A DNA stretch of 64,000 nt from UBA1738 sp045538755 (GCA_045538755.1 JAZQEC010000005.1:62001-126000); one strand, 5' to 3'; shown: positions 25,633 to 34,098, counted from the first letter of the stretch. Translations and numbers: made by a program. The notes: generated from the letters alone by a model not told the origin.

Positions 25633-27054
25633 ATGAAGTATGTTGATTTGGTGGTGTTTATTATAAACATTTTAGATTTAATTATGAATGTCAAGGCTGT
25701 TAAGTATGATAGTCTTCTATGGCAAGATGCTATATTAACAAAAGAAGATAAAGAAAAATATCAAGCAGAGGGTTATAGTGCAGAACTTACCAAGGCAGAG
25801 TTTGAGGAAAAGTTTGATATACCAGCAGAGAATGTGTGCTATACTCCATCTGTTTCTGATAGAACCTTATACTTCAATAGAAAAACACTTGCAGCAAATA
25901 CTTTCCCGATGTTTATGTACTTAACTGACGTTGAAACTCCTAACCAGTTTGGGTTGCAAGGTTTCTATTCTGCAATTAGAGAAAAAGAAGCTGAAGTTCA
26001 GCGTGGCGATTTTATGGGCTCTATTATGTCATTGCCAGATAGTTTGAGAATAGAATACTTTAATATGCTTATAGAGAAGGTTGAAAAAGAGAATATTGAT
26101 GTAAAAGACTTTTATACTTTCTTTAGAGATTTGTATGTTTTATCAGATTATGGCTTCTCTTCTCTTTCGCCACAGACCTTTCAAAAGATTATCAACACTA
26201 AAACTAATGTGCAGAAGAAAGAAACTACAAAGTTAATAAGTCATCTTCCTGATACAGTTACAATATACAGAGGACATACAGAAGGCATATCAACCCCCGA
26301 AGACCTTGCATATTCTTGGACAACAGATATTCGTGTGGCGAACTTTTTTGCCACTAAGATGGGCAATGAAGAAAGCGAGATTATAGTTGCAACTGTTCCA
26401 AAGGATAAAATTATTGAATATTTGGATGACAGATATGAAGATGAAGTCTGGGTTAAATATGAAGATATAAGCATTATAGAGAGGATTGAATGTTGGGGTT
26501 TATCTTATCTTGAGGATGTTCTTCCAGAAATCCAGGCTGAATATTTAGAATATAAAGAAGCTCTCAAATTTATTGAGTTTGATATGGAAAGTGACATACA
26601 TGGTAGGTTGCATACGTTGAGAGTTCTTCTCCATTGTCTTATTCTTTCGCATATCCTTGAACTGTCAGAGGAAGATAAACATATTCTCTGTACTGCTGCA
26701 CTATGGCATGATACAGGCAGAACTTGTGATGGGATTGATGATAAGCATGGTTATTGTGGTATGAATAACTATAAAAACAGTGTTTATGAAGAAGAATTCA
26801 ACCCTATTACTGCATTTTTAATTGAGTATCACTCCCTTGATGATAAAAAAGGATTGAGTGAAATTGAAAACAACTCTACTTTGAATAAAGAAAAGAAGAG
26901 AGTTACCTGCCTTTTCAATACCTTTAAGGATAGTGATAATTTAGATAGGGTTAGATTGGGGTTAAGAGATTTAGATATACACTATCTCAGAAATACAGAA
27001 AGCAAACACTTGACAAAAATAGCAAGATTGCTATTGGAAAACATTAAGGAATAA
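25633..27054 (+). CDS. Probable ADP-ribosyltransferase-like and HD-domain fusion
   Basis: 473 residues if the ATG at 25633 is used. That start would be leaderless; M18 (25684) is the alternative, also without a clear ribosome binding site. Residues about 208-300 contain VTIYRGHTEGI, LAYSWTTDIRVANFFATK and EVWVKYEDI, which fit the R-S-E pattern of ADP-ribosyltransferase folds (arginine in YRG, serine in YSWT, glutamate later). Residues about 320-450 form an HD phosphohydrolase domain (HGRLHTLRVLLH ... AALWHDTGRTCDG, with later EYHSLDD). The combination suggests a nucleotide-directed effector or toxin. It has its own promoter and no antitoxin-like partner next to it. Confidence 0.65.
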   Translation: MKYVDLVVFIINILDLIMNVKAVKYDSLLWQDAILTKEDKEKYQAEGYSAELTKAEFEEKFDIPAENVCYTPSVSDRTLYFNRKTLAANTFPMFMYLTDVETPNQFGLQGFYSAIREKEAEVQRGDFMGSIMSLPDSLRIEYFNMLIEKVEKENIDVKDFYTFFRDLYVLSDYGFSSLSPQTFQKIINTKTNVQKKETTKLISHLPDTVTIYRGHTEGISTPEDLAYSWTTDIRVANFFATKMGNEESEIIVATVPKDKIIEYLDDRYEDEVWVKYEDISIIERIECWGLSYLEDVLPEIQAEYLEYKEALKFIEFDMESDIHGRLHTLRVLLHCLILSHILELSEEDKHILCTAALWHDTGRTCDGIDDKHGYCGMNNYKNSVYEEEFNPITAFLIEYHSLDDKKGLSEIENNSTLNKEKKRVTCLFNTFKDSDNLDRVRLGLRDLDIHYLRNTESKHLTKIARLLLENIKE

Positions 27055-27456
27055 AATGTATATAGTCTAGATTTAGTAGGACGAGCCTTTTCCCCAGATT
27101 ACAGGGTTAATGCTCATTTTCATACCTGAATATAGTGTTTTTTGGTTGATTCGTAGTGGACAGTTTAGAGATTTTTGAAAAATATCGTTGAAAGATTTCA
27201 GTTGTGATAAGGATTTTGGTGTTATATGTGTCCAAGATTAAAAATTGTTCATGGTTATTTACTTTTCTGGTAATTTGTGATAAAATATTGGTATAAGATG
27301 ATGAAAGAGTTAGACAAACTTGAATTAATAAGAATTGTTAATAAAATAATAGAATGATAATTTTTAATGCAGAATGTTAATAATTCTGTATAAAAAAATA
27401 CATAAAGTTAATAGTGTGAAAAATAAACACGATTAAATTGTGGAGGTATAAATATT
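27055..27456. other. Intergenic, AT-rich
   Basis: No gene of normal size. A 19-codon ORF (27298-27357, MMKELDKLELIRIVNK and on) is present without a convincing ribosome binding site. A TGGACAG box (about 27158) recalls the motif at 24625. TGTGGAGG just before 27457 is the ribosome binding site of the next gene. Confidence 0.4.
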
Positions 27457-28401
27457 ATGGAAAAAAGAACAGTAATTATAACAGGTGGAAATTCAGGATT
27501 GGGTTATCAATGTGCTAAAAATATAGCAAATAAAGATAATAATTATAATATTATTTTAGCTTGTAGAAATAGAGAAAGAGCTTCAAGTGCAGTAAAAAGA
27601 TTAAAAGAAGAAACAGGAAATGAAAATATTTATTCTATCGAATTAGATTTGAGTTCTTTAGATTCTGTTAGAAATAGTTATAAAGAATTTTGTGATAATA
27701 ACTTTGAAAACTTATATGGAATTGTGTGTAACGCAGGATTTAATAGACAGCCATTAGAATATACAAAAGATGGATTTGAAGCTCATTTTGGTGCGTGTCA
27801 TTTAGGACATTTCTTATTTGTAAATTTATTTTTGAATAAAATGTCTGAAAATGGAAGAATTATATTTGTGAGTAGCGATATGCACAAACCACCAAAATTA
27901 ATGAGTTTAACCACACCAAAATTAGGAAATGTTGAAGATATTGCATTTCTTGGAAAAAATAAAAAAGCGACATTTAAAGAAAAGAATTTAAGATATTCTA
28001 TGGCTAAACTATGCAATATATTATGTGTTTATGAAATGGCTGATAGATTAAGAAAAATTAATAGCAAAATTACAGTAAATGCTTTTAATCCTGGACTTAT
28101 GACAGATACAAACTTTATGCCACCAATGAATAGTAAAATGTTAAATAATATGATAAAAGTTGGCTCTACATTAGTTGCAAAAACTACTAATAGATATGGA
28201 AGCGGATTAACCTCTGGAAAAGCATTATCAAATTTGATTACCGAAGATAGATTTGAAGGTATTTCTGGAAAATATTTTGATAGAACAAAAGAAACTCCTA
28301 TTAATTCTTCAAAACCGTCTAATGATAAAAATGCTCGAATTAGATTATGGGAAGAAAGTGTTAGGTATTCAAATTTGCAGGAGAAAGAAACAATTTGTTG
28401 A
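27457..28401 (+). CDS. Short-chain dehydrogenase/reductase
   Basis: 314 residues. It has the Rossmann cofactor motif TGGNSGLGYQCAKN (TGxxxGxG, residues about 10-23), the structural NAG motif in VCNAGFN, and a catalytic tetrad with VSSDMH and YSMAK (YxxxK). The length and the extended C-terminus resemble protochlorophyllide reductase-like or retinol dehydrogenase-like SDRs. Substrate unknown; cofactor NADP(H) is likely from the arginine in ACRNRERA. Codon use is extremely AT-rich. It is a stand-alone gene with its own terminator and looks like metabolic cargo. Confidence 0.85.
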   Translation: MEKRTVIITGGNSGLGYQCAKNIANKDNNYNIILACRNRERASSAVKRLKEETGNENIYSIELDLSSLDSVRNSYKEFCDNNFENLYGIVCNAGFNRQPLEYTKDGFEAHFGACHLGHFLFVNLFLNKMSENGRIIFVSSDMHKPPKLMSLTTPKLGNVEDIAFLGKNKKATFKEKNLRYSMAKLCNILCVYEMADRLRKINSKITVNAFNPGLMTDTNFMPPMNSKMLNNMIKVGSTLVAKTTNRYGSGLTSGKALSNLITEDRFEGISGKYFDRTKETPINSSKPSNDKNARIRLWEESVRYSNLQEKETIC

Positions 28402-28420
28402 ACTGAATAATTACATTAAG

Positions 28421-28456
28421 GAGCTTTGAGCCTACGGGTTCAAAGCTCTATTTTTT
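28421..28456 (+). terminator. Intrinsic terminator after the SDR gene
   Basis: GAGCTTTGA/TCAAAGCTC stem followed by T6. Confidence 0.85.
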
Positions 28457-28722
28457 AATAAAATAGTGGGTATTGTTAAGAAGTATTGGCATTCAAATTT
28501 TAAATCAATGATAATTTTATTGTGGTTTTAAGGGATGTTAAAGCATCCGACAAATGCTAGACTATATAAGAATAAAATTTTACAAGAATAATTTTGGGCA
28601 CATACAAGAATTAGCAGAACAAAATATATAAAAATTTCTGCAGATGAATAATAGAACCTAACAAAGCATATCATAACTTTAACATCTCACTTTATATTAA
28701 AATAAAAGTGAGGTGTTTTATT
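28457..28722. other. Intergenic, AT-rich
   Basis: No gene. A palindrome, CTCACTTTATATT then AAATAAAAGTGAG (about 28686-28713), lies directly before the next start codon and could be an operator. Confidence 0.35.
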
Positions 28723-29076
28723 ATGCAGGATAAATTAGATGAAATATTTAGTGATGGGTTAAAAGAAATAGAGCCATTATTGAGGAAAATCGAAGATGAA
28801 AAAATAAATCTTACAGTAATAAAAAAGTTTACAGAAAGTATGTGTAGCAGAGAAAAAAGTGAAGAAACAAAATTCATCTTTAGAGAAATCATTGATTATG
28901 TAGATAGTTCAATAAAAGAATTGTCATGTGTGGAAAATGAATTATCAGACAAGGTAAAGAATGTGGCAATGGCTATTTCTACAGATGTTGTTAAATTGGT
29001 TACTCATGAAATTTCAAAGGAAATCTCAAAAGAGCTTGTAATACAAATTCAAAATGAATTAAAAAGAAATAATTGA
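28723..29076 (+). CDS. Hypothetical coiled-coil protein
   Basis: 117 residues from the ATG at 28723 (AAGTGAGGTG upstream). Entirely helical and charged, with heptad-like Leu/Ile spacing at both ends (DEIFSDGLKEIEPLLRKIED; HEISKEISKELVIQIQNEL). No family recognised. Monocistronic, with a terminator 5 bp after the stop. Confidence 0.6.
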   Translation: MQDKLDEIFSDGLKEIEPLLRKIEDEKINLTVIKKFTESMCSREKSEETKFIFREIIDYVDSSIKELSCVENELSDKVKNVAMAISTDVVKLVTHEISKEISKELVIQIQNELKRNN

Positions 29077-29080
29077 TTAA

Positions 29081-29110
29081 AAATGCTGGGGTTATAACCT
29101 CAGCATTTTT
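29081..29110 (+). terminator. Intrinsic terminator
   Basis: AAATGCTGGGGTTATAACCT then CAGCATTTTT: a near-perfect palindrome with a T5 tail. Confidence 0.85.
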
Positions 29111-29113
29111 AGC

Positions 29114-29142
29114 TTGACTAAAGCTAATAAGCGCGATACAAT
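29114..29142 (+). promoter_or_regulatory. SigA-type promoter of the 29182 operon
   Basis: TTGACT (29114-29119), 17 bp ending GCGCGA, TACAAT (29137-29142). Confidence 0.65.
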
Positions 29143-29181
29143 TGTCCCCAAATATTTATACCTTGATAAGGGGGTAATCTT

Positions 29182-29652
29182 ATGAGTGGTAATATTTGTG
29201 TGCCGCAGATAGGTGAATTTAGCGAGAAAAAGTTTGAGAAAATCCTAAAACAAACCTACTATGATGCACTTGTTAAAGAAATTGATACTTTAAGAGAGTG
29301 GTATTTTTATGAGGACAAACACTCTCAATTTAATGAAGAGTTTTACATATTCAAGGGTAAATTGTGTGATGGCAAGTTGAGTATTGATGATAGATTGAAC
29401 CTTGCTATTGGTATGTTTAGCAAAGCATATCAGTATATGTGCCTCTTCTATTCTTCTTCTCCTAAACTGGATGTGGATTTACTCACAGAACCTTGGGGAG
29501 AGGACTTGGAAATAGAGCGTCAAGAAAATAATGCAAAGGAAAAAAAGCCTGGCAGACCTAAGGGTTCTAAAAACAAAAAAGGTAAAGGAAAGAAGAAAAG
29601 TGCCAACAGAAAGCAAACTAAATCTGCTAAAAATAGAAACAAGACTGCTTAA
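29182..29652 (+). CDS. Hypothetical protein with basic AT-hook tail
   Basis: 156 residues. The first 115 residues are acidic to neutral and helical. The last 40 are very lysine-rich and contain PGRPKGSKNK, an AT-hook-like minor-groove binding motif, followed by GKGKKKSANRK and KSAKNRNK. DNA binding through the tail is likely. The ATG follows AAGGGGGTAA. The last 120 bp overlap the next gene in another frame. Confidence 0.65.
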   Translation: MSGNICVPQIGEFSEKKFEKILKQTYYDALVKEIDTLREWYFYEDKHSQFNEEFYIFKGKLCDGKLSIDDRLNLAIGMFSKAYQYMCLFYSSSPKLDVDLLTEPWGEDLEIERQENNAKEKKPGRPKGSKNKKGKGKKKSANRKQTKSAKNRNKTA

Positions 29653-29833
29653 AAACAGATTTTTAGGACCAACGGTAGAATTTGATTTACTGGTTGCCAA
29701 CTCAGAAGCAAAAGAAGAGTATTGTGTTTCTGCTGATGAAAGGCTAAAACTTTGGTTGGAAACATATAATGAAGCTCTTGAACTTTTGAAATATGATAAA
29801 GCAGATAATGAAAAAGAAGGTGAATTGTTATGA
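29531..29833 (+). CDS. Hypothetical protein overlapping the AT-hook gene
   Basis: 100 residues, in the +1 frame relative to 29182-29652. The part beyond 29652 (LGPTVEFDLLVANSEAKEEY and an acidic helical end) looks like real coding sequence, and its stop overlaps the next start (TTATGA), which supports translation. The start is uncertain: the ATG at 29531 has only a weak site (TAGAGCG), and no other ATG lies between it and 29652. A frameshifted fusion with the AT-hook gene would be an alternative. Confidence 0.5.
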   Translation: MQRKKSLADLRVLKTKKVKERRKVPTESKLNLLKIETRLLKNRFLGPTVEFDLLVANSEAKEEYCVSADERLKLWLETYNEALELLKYDKADNEKEGELL

Positions 29834-30327
29834 TTTGTGGTCGCTGTGAAAAAGAAACTACTGAACATAGGATGTCAATGTTTAACACACAGGAGCTTTG
29901 TCCTGATTGTCAGAAGAAAGAAAAGGAACATCCTGACTATAAAAAAGCTTGTGATGTAGAAAGAGAACAAGTGCTGAAAGGAAATAGGAACTTTGAAGGC
30001 ATAGGTTTACCTGATGACTTGAAATACAAATGTATTGTGGGTTTGAGAATTGGTACCAGACTTTGCCACCTTGAAGATATGGCAAAAATGGTTGAAGAAA
30101 TAACAGCAGAGTGTGTGAAGAGTAAACCTCACTACAAGATTGTAGGTTATTGTTTAACAGTTGGTACTTGGAGCAAACTCATTGGAAATGTTAGAATGAT
30201 AAAAGAGCCTTTTGACTATTTGCTGGTCCACTCTATTGACAATGTTGGTCCAAATGAAGATGTTTTTAAGCGTTTTAAAGATGAAATAGAAAGTGATTGT
30301 GGTATAAAGGTTAAAGTTATATGCTAA
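29830..30327 (+). CDS. Conserved mobile-element protein with N-terminal zinc knuckle
   Basis: 165 residues. The N-terminus (ICGRCEKETTEHRMSMFNTQ, ELCPDCQKKEKEHPDY) has two CxxC pairs, and the first 60 residues (through NFEGIGLPDDL) match a small protein I recall as common in clostridial mobile elements. The C-terminal half is an alpha/beta domain of unknown role. Its ATG overlaps the previous stop. Confidence 0.65.
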   Translation: MICGRCEKETTEHRMSMFNTQELCPDCQKKEKEHPDYKKACDVEREQVLKGNRNFEGIGLPDDLKYKCIVGLRIGTRLCHLEDMAKMVEEITAECVKSKPHYKIVGYCLTVGTWSKLIGNVRMIKEPFDYLLVHSIDNVGPNEDVFKRFKDEIESDCGIKVKVIC

Positions 30328-30332
30328 AAATG

Positions 30333-30372
30333 GAGATTTGTGGATGTGATTTCACAAATCTCTTTTATTTTT
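30333..30372 (+). terminator. Intrinsic terminator after 29830-30327
   Basis: GAGATTTGTG/CACAAATCTC stem then TTTTATTTTT. Confidence 0.8.
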
Positions 30373-30406
30373 GGTGTGTTTTGACAACAAATTTTATAGT
30401 GAAATT

Positions 30407-30448
30407 AGCGATAAAATTGCAAAAAAGAGGCGATTTTATCGCTTTTTT
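30407..30448 (+). terminator. Second hairpin with T-tract
   Basis: AGCGATAAAAT/ATTTTATCGCT 11-bp stem followed by T6. It works as a back-up terminator before the partition locus. Confidence 0.7.
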
Positions 30449-30596
30449 CAATTTGTGATGCATCCTCTTCTTCCCAAACGCATTTTAAGGTGTCTAAAAC
30501 GACCCACAAGGCTGTTTTTGTGCTTAGCCTATAAAATTAGTCCTGACAACTTTAAAATCAATTTTTGACCACTTTTTGTCCATTGTAGAAAAATCG

Positions 30597-30809
30597 TGAT
30601 GTCATAAAATCAAGTAAAAATGCGGGTTTGATGGCAATGCATCAAGAGTTTTGATGTTATAAAGTCAAGTGAATTCGACCAGATTGATGGCAATACATCA
30701 AGAGTTTGATGGTGTAATGTCAACAAAAATGAATTTTTTTTAAAAAAGGCCTTGGCAAAATGAAAAAAGCGCGGTAAGCTGTGACCATAATTTGATGTTA
30801 TGCAATCAA
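30597..30809. repeat. Six centromere-like 18-bp inverted repeats (parS/operator cluster)
   Basis: Sites of the form TTGATG-N7-(A/G)TCAA lie at 30628-30645, 30651-30668, 30684-30701, 30706-30723 and 30792-30809, plus a weaker one at about 30597-30612. The best copies read TTGATGGCAATGCATCAA and TTGATGGCAATACATCAA. They cover the promoter region of the ParA gene, as expected for centromere sites of ParA/ribbon-helix-helix systems, where the small protein binds them for both segregation and autorepression. Confidence 0.75.
30752..30780 (+). promoter_or_regulatory. Promoter of the partition operon
   Basis: TTGGCA (30752-30757), 17 bp ending GCGCGG, TAAGCT (30775-30780). The GGCCTTGGC context is shared with the promoter at 55730 and, in part, 33330. 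A partition site lies directly downstream. Confidence 0.55.
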
Positions 30810-30834
30810 AATGTCAAGTAAAGGAAGTGAATAT

Positions 30835-31596
30835 ATGGGGAAAGTAATTTGTATAGCCACTCAAAAAGGTGGGGTTGGTAAAACCTCTGTGACCTGTAAT
30901 CTGGGAGCTGCTCTTACACTTGAAGGAAAATCTGTTTTACTTATAGACCTTGATGCACAATGCTCTCTCACAATGTCATTAGGGTTCAATCCAAATGATT
31001 TTGAAACATCTTCTGTTACTGCATTAGATACGCCAGATAAAAGTCCTATGTGTATATATGAAACAGACATAGAGGGATTGAGCATTATACCAGCAAGTCC
31101 TATGCTCTCCACTCTTGAAATGAACTTATATAACAAAAAAGAAAATAACACAAGACTTAAGAAGGCTTTGGAGAAAGCAAAGGAAATTTTTGATTATGTT
31201 CTCATAGATTGTAGTCCATCCCTATCTCTATCAACTATAAATGCTCTGATTGCCTCTGACTATGTTGTGATACCAGCAGAAACCAAGATTTCTTCCAGTT
31301 ATAGTCTTTCTACATTTATCTCTACTGTAAACACTATTAAGGAAGTGATGAACAAAAACATTGAAATCTTGGGTGTGGTTGCTACTATGTATTATTGTCA
31401 GGCCAAAGAAGATAAAAGTGTATTGGAAGACCTACAAGATACTTTCGAGATTTTGGGTGTTATCAGAAGAACAACAGCAGTTTCCTCTGCTTTCAGTAGT
31501 GGAAAACCCTGTGTTCTAACCAGCAAAAGAAGTCTGGCAACACAAGAGTTTAAAGAAATTGCTAAAAAAATAATAAATAAAGTTGAGGTTGAATAA
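30835..31596 (+). CDS. parA: ParA-family partition ATPase
   Basis: 253 residues from the ATG at 30835, which has AAAGGAAG upstream; an ATG at 30811 would add 8 residues. The deviant Walker A is KGGVGKTS (residues 10-17), the A' motif DLDAQCSLT, and Walker B VLIDCSPSL. The length without an N-terminal HTH is that of type Ib ParA proteins, which pair with small ribbon-helix-helix centromere binders, as here. Role: segregation of a plasmid form of the element. Confidence 0.92.
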   Translation: MGKVICIATQKGGVGKTSVTCNLGAALTLEGKSVLLIDLDAQCSLTMSLGFNPNDFETSSVTALDTPDKSPMCIYETDIEGLSIIPASPMLSTLEMNLYNKKENNTRLKKALEKAKEIFDYVLIDCSPSLSLSTINALIASDYVVIPAETKISSSYSLSTFISTVNTIKEVMNKNIEILGVVATMYYCQAKEDKSVLEDLQDTFEILGVIRRTTAVSSAFSSGKPCVLTSKRSLATQEFKEIAKKIINKVEVE

Positions 31597-31597
31597 T

Positions 31598-31933
31598 ATG
31601 AATAATACATTAAACAAAGAAGTTAAACAGAACCCTGCACTCCTTGCTATGCTTGGAAAACAGAATAATGAAGAAAAAGAAACTGCAAGGGCAGAAAAAG
31701 TGTCTAAACCTAAACAGGATTGGCGTAAGAAAAATCCTCGTGGTTATGAGCGCCACAGAGGAAAAGATGGAACAAAGGCCATGTCCTACTATCTTCCTAA
31801 TGATATAATTACACTTATCAACATTACGTCTGCAAGGCGAGGCATCACGAAGTCAGCACTTGTGCTTGAAGGATTAAAATATGTTTTGAGAGAAGAAATC
31901 AAGGAAGAAAAGGCGAAAGTGAAGTCAAAATAA
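31598..31933 (+). CDS. Ribbon-helix-helix centromere-binding protein (ParB-like partner)
   Basis: 111 residues from the ATG at 31598 with TTGAGGTTG upstream, 1 bp after the parA stop. The N-terminal half is basic and disordered. The C-terminal half (KAMSYYLPNDIITLINITSA, RRGITKSALVLEGLKYVL) fits a MetJ/Arc/CopG ribbon-helix-helix. Such proteins bind the centromere repeats and stimulate ParA. The cluster at 30597-30809 is the likely target. Confidence 0.8.
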   Translation: MNNTLNKEVKQNPALLAMLGKQNNEEKETARAEKVSKPKQDWRKKNPRGYERHRGKDGTKAMSYYLPNDIITLINITSARRGITKSALVLEGLKYVLREEIKEEKAKVKSK

Positions 31934-31938
31934 CTATT

Positions 31939-31966
31939 AAACGGTGGTTTCTCCACCGTTTTTTTG
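31939..31966 (+). terminator. Intrinsic terminator of the partition operon
   Basis: AACGGTGG/CCACCGTT stem followed by T5. Confidence 0.88.
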
Positions 31967-32243
31967 TTTACTTGTTTTTTAAAAAACTACAGTTATAAAA
32001 ATAAATAAGCTTATTTTTTTCAAAGTGGACATAAATTTAGACAGTGGTAGTTTATTAATATAAGGATTAATATAAAATAATAATAAATTTAATAATAACT
32101 TTAACAACAAATATTCTTAAAACAAGATATATCACAAGAAAAAGAAGCAAATGAGAGTGTGAAAAATGAGTGATGTAGCATTGGAGAGTAGATTGACCTA
32201 AAGGTTTTTGAATTTAGTATAACGAGAAAGGTGTGTAAGAAGT
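31967..32243 (+). promoter_or_regulatory. Leader region with shared motif copy B
   Basis: At 32026-32064 the stretch starting TGGACATAAATTTAGACAG closely matches copy A at 24625. An 11-codon ORF (32166-32201, MSDVALESRLT) has GAGAGTG upstream and could be a leader peptide. The next gene's ATG is at 32244. Confidence 0.4.
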
Positions 32244-32894
32244 ATGTTTAAGTGTGTAACTAAAGAATTGAAGAAAAAGATTTTCAAAGGACTTGATAAG
32301 ATTGATAGTAGCTTTGATGACATCCTTGATAATAGGATGGAGTACAAAATGGAATTGTTAAATGTAATTTTATTGTATGCTGAAGGGTTAACTAACATAG
32401 AAATATGTAAAGAATTAGGAAAATCCATCCCTCTGATAAACAGAAGAATTTTTGATGCTAAAAATTTTCTGGATAAAGAAACTTTAAAAGAAGTTGAAGA
32501 TTTACATAATAACAACTTAGGGGTTAAACCAACTACAACATTAGAAAAGGTACTTGCAACAGTAGAAACCTATGATGGATATGAGCATCTTTTTGAAAAG
32601 GAAGAAATGTTGAGTGTATTGGCGCTATACTCTCTTGGACATGATGCTGAAGAAATTAGAGTAAGACTTCCTATGTTGGATGATAAGGCTATTGAAAATT
32701 ATCTTGGGTATATAAAGCATGTTTTAAATTCAGAGTTTTTAGAGATAGAGTTTCTCTATCTTCTAAATCGTGGATTACGCGAGTATTTCAAGGATTCATA
32801 CATAGCTATGCACAAGCAAGAAGCTGCTTTAATAGAGGGTGAGAAAATTTTAGAGAAATATTTTAAAGACTTGTTTCTGCCAAACAAAAAATAA
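32244..32894 (+). CDS. Hypothetical protein with sigma-like HTH segments
   Basis: 216 residues. LLYAEGLTNIEICKELGKSI (about residues 44-63) looks like a sigma region 4 or LuxR-type helix-turn-helix, and a second similar segment follows (LALYSLGHDAEEIRVRLP). The protein is otherwise helical. The gene at 52201-52887 has a comparable HTH and acidic helical tail, though the sequences diverge. Possibly a transcription factor of the element. The ribosome binding site is AGAAAGGTG. Confidence 0.55.
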   Translation: MFKCVTKELKKKIFKGLDKIDSSFDDILDNRMEYKMELLNVILLYAEGLTNIEICKELGKSIPLINRRIFDAKNFLDKETLKEVEDLHNNNLGVKPTTTLEKVLATVETYDGYEHLFEKEEMLSVLALYSLGHDAEEIRVRLPMLDDKAIENYLGYIKHVLNSEFLEIEFLYLLNRGLREYFKDSYIAMHKQEAALIEGEKILEKYFKDLFLPNKK

Positions 32895-33209
32895 GAAAGT
32901 GTGTCATTTCAATAAGTTTTGGACTAATGAAAAAAACTGGCACTACAGATGAGGATTGTCCTTGGTCATGTTTTACTACAGAAATGGATACTATAGATGA
33001 GGTATTATAGTTTTTAATAATTTTTCTTTCAATATACACTAAATACAACATTGGTAATAATGATATTGGTATTGATAATGAACAAGTTCAACAAGAAGAA
33101 CTGTAAGGTTTTATTGGTTTTATTGTATTAGTTTTTGCCACCAGAGTGAAAGAGTAAGGTTAATTCAACCTTATTTAATCACTTTGATATATGCATTGTA
33201 TCAACTCCC
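32895..33209. other. Intergenic with a possible 27-codon ORF
   Basis: No normal gene. A short frame at 32926-33009 encodes MKKTGTTDEDCPWSCFTTEM and seven more residues, without a convincing ribosome binding site. Further short open stretches with stops (around 33060-33165) may be gene debris. Confidence 0.35.
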
Positions 33210-33252
33210 GTAAGGTGTGAGATTCTATGAATCTCACACCTTACTCCTTTTT
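33210..33252 (+). terminator. Strong intrinsic terminator
   Basis: A 16-bp perfect stem (GTAAGGTGTGAGATTC and complement) with a 3-base loop, then TCCTTTTTAT. The same ACCTTACTCCTTTTT ending recurs at 50521-50553. Confidence 0.85.
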
Positions 33253-33329
33253 ATGATGTTGTTAAGGTTGAATTTGTTGAAATATATGGTTGTTAGATTG
33301 TTTAAAAGTTAGAATTTACAATCATGTCC

Positions 33330-33358
33330 TTGGCTTTAAAAGGTTTTTGCGTTATGAT
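33330..33358 (+). promoter_or_regulatory. SigA-type promoter of the 33393 operon
   Basis: TTGGCT (33330-33335), 17 bp, TATGAT (33353-33358). Confidence 0.65.
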
Positions 33359-33392
33359 GTATACCAAAAACTTGATTTAAGGAAGTGATTTT

Positions 33393-34097
33393 ATGAAAAG
33401 AACTCTTTCAGAGATTTTGAGAGCAGTTGCAGTAGCAAAGGGCTTGAAAAGTCCTGATAAATGGGTAGAGCAAAGACTTGAAAAAGCACAGGTGAAGTCA
33501 GACTATCATTCATACATACTTCTCCACTCTCACAGGCGTATGTGGTTTGGTCTTAAAGACGGAGAGTTTGAATGCCAGCCATTTGTGCTGTTTAGGCAGT
33601 ATAAAAATAATGATGAAAGTCCTGAAATAAATGAGTTTGAGATTTATACTTTTTCACACTTAACTGATGATTTATTTAGAAAGCTGGTAAAAGAAGCCTA
33701 TCATGAAAAGTTTGACACAATAGAAGATTGCAGGTTGTTTTATAATCTGCATCCCGTAAATATGGTGGTACAAACTGTTGATGGAGAACCTGCTGTTTTG
33801 GGTGAATTCAATGAGGTCAATGAAGTTCCAGATTTATATACTGACCTATTTCAACTTACCATTAATTTCCCCACACCACAAGTTAAGGTATATGCAGCAG
33901 ATAGAGATGTCATAAAGTTGGCTATACTAAAATACAAGGACTTGAATATGGGTGTTATTGAAAAATTGAGTGACGACAGACAAAGCGTGTATGATGTTTC
34001 TAATTTTTTCTTAACACACAATGGCAAACCTATTCGCGTAGAATTATATAGTGTAAATGGTGAATACTTTGTAGATTTAATAGAAAAGAGGGTTTGA
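33393..34097 (+). CDS. Hypothetical protein
   Basis: 234 residues. The N-terminus (LSEILRAVAVAKGLKSPDKW, VEQRLEKAQVKSD) resembles the opening of 56354-56725 (LISEVLIGKHIPEE ... IKQRLDKAHIDVS). The rest is mixed alpha/beta with no known domain. The ribosome binding site is AAGGAAGTG. First gene of a three-gene operon (spacings 1 and 4 bp). Confidence 0.65.
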   Translation: MKRTLSEILRAVAVAKGLKSPDKWVEQRLEKAQVKSDYHSYILLHSHRRMWFGLKDGEFECQPFVLFRQYKNNDESPEINEFEIYTFSHLTDDLFRKLVKEAYHEKFDTIEDCRLFYNLHPVNMVVQTVDGEPAVLGEFNEVNEVPDLYTDLFQLTINFPTPQVKVYAADRDVIKLAILKYKDLNMGVIEKLSDDRQSVYDVSNFFLTHNGKPIRVELYSVNGEYFVDLIEKRV

Positions 34098-34098
34098 A

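Noticed and set aside
30371..30568. A 65-codon plus-strand ORF
   Set aside because: It runs through an intrinsic terminator hairpin (30407-30448) and has no ribosome binding site.
30597..30809. Replication iterons rather than partition sites
   Set aside because: The sites are 18-bp inverted repeats with irregular spacing directly at the parA promoter, which fits a centromere-operator better; an origin role cannot be excluded.
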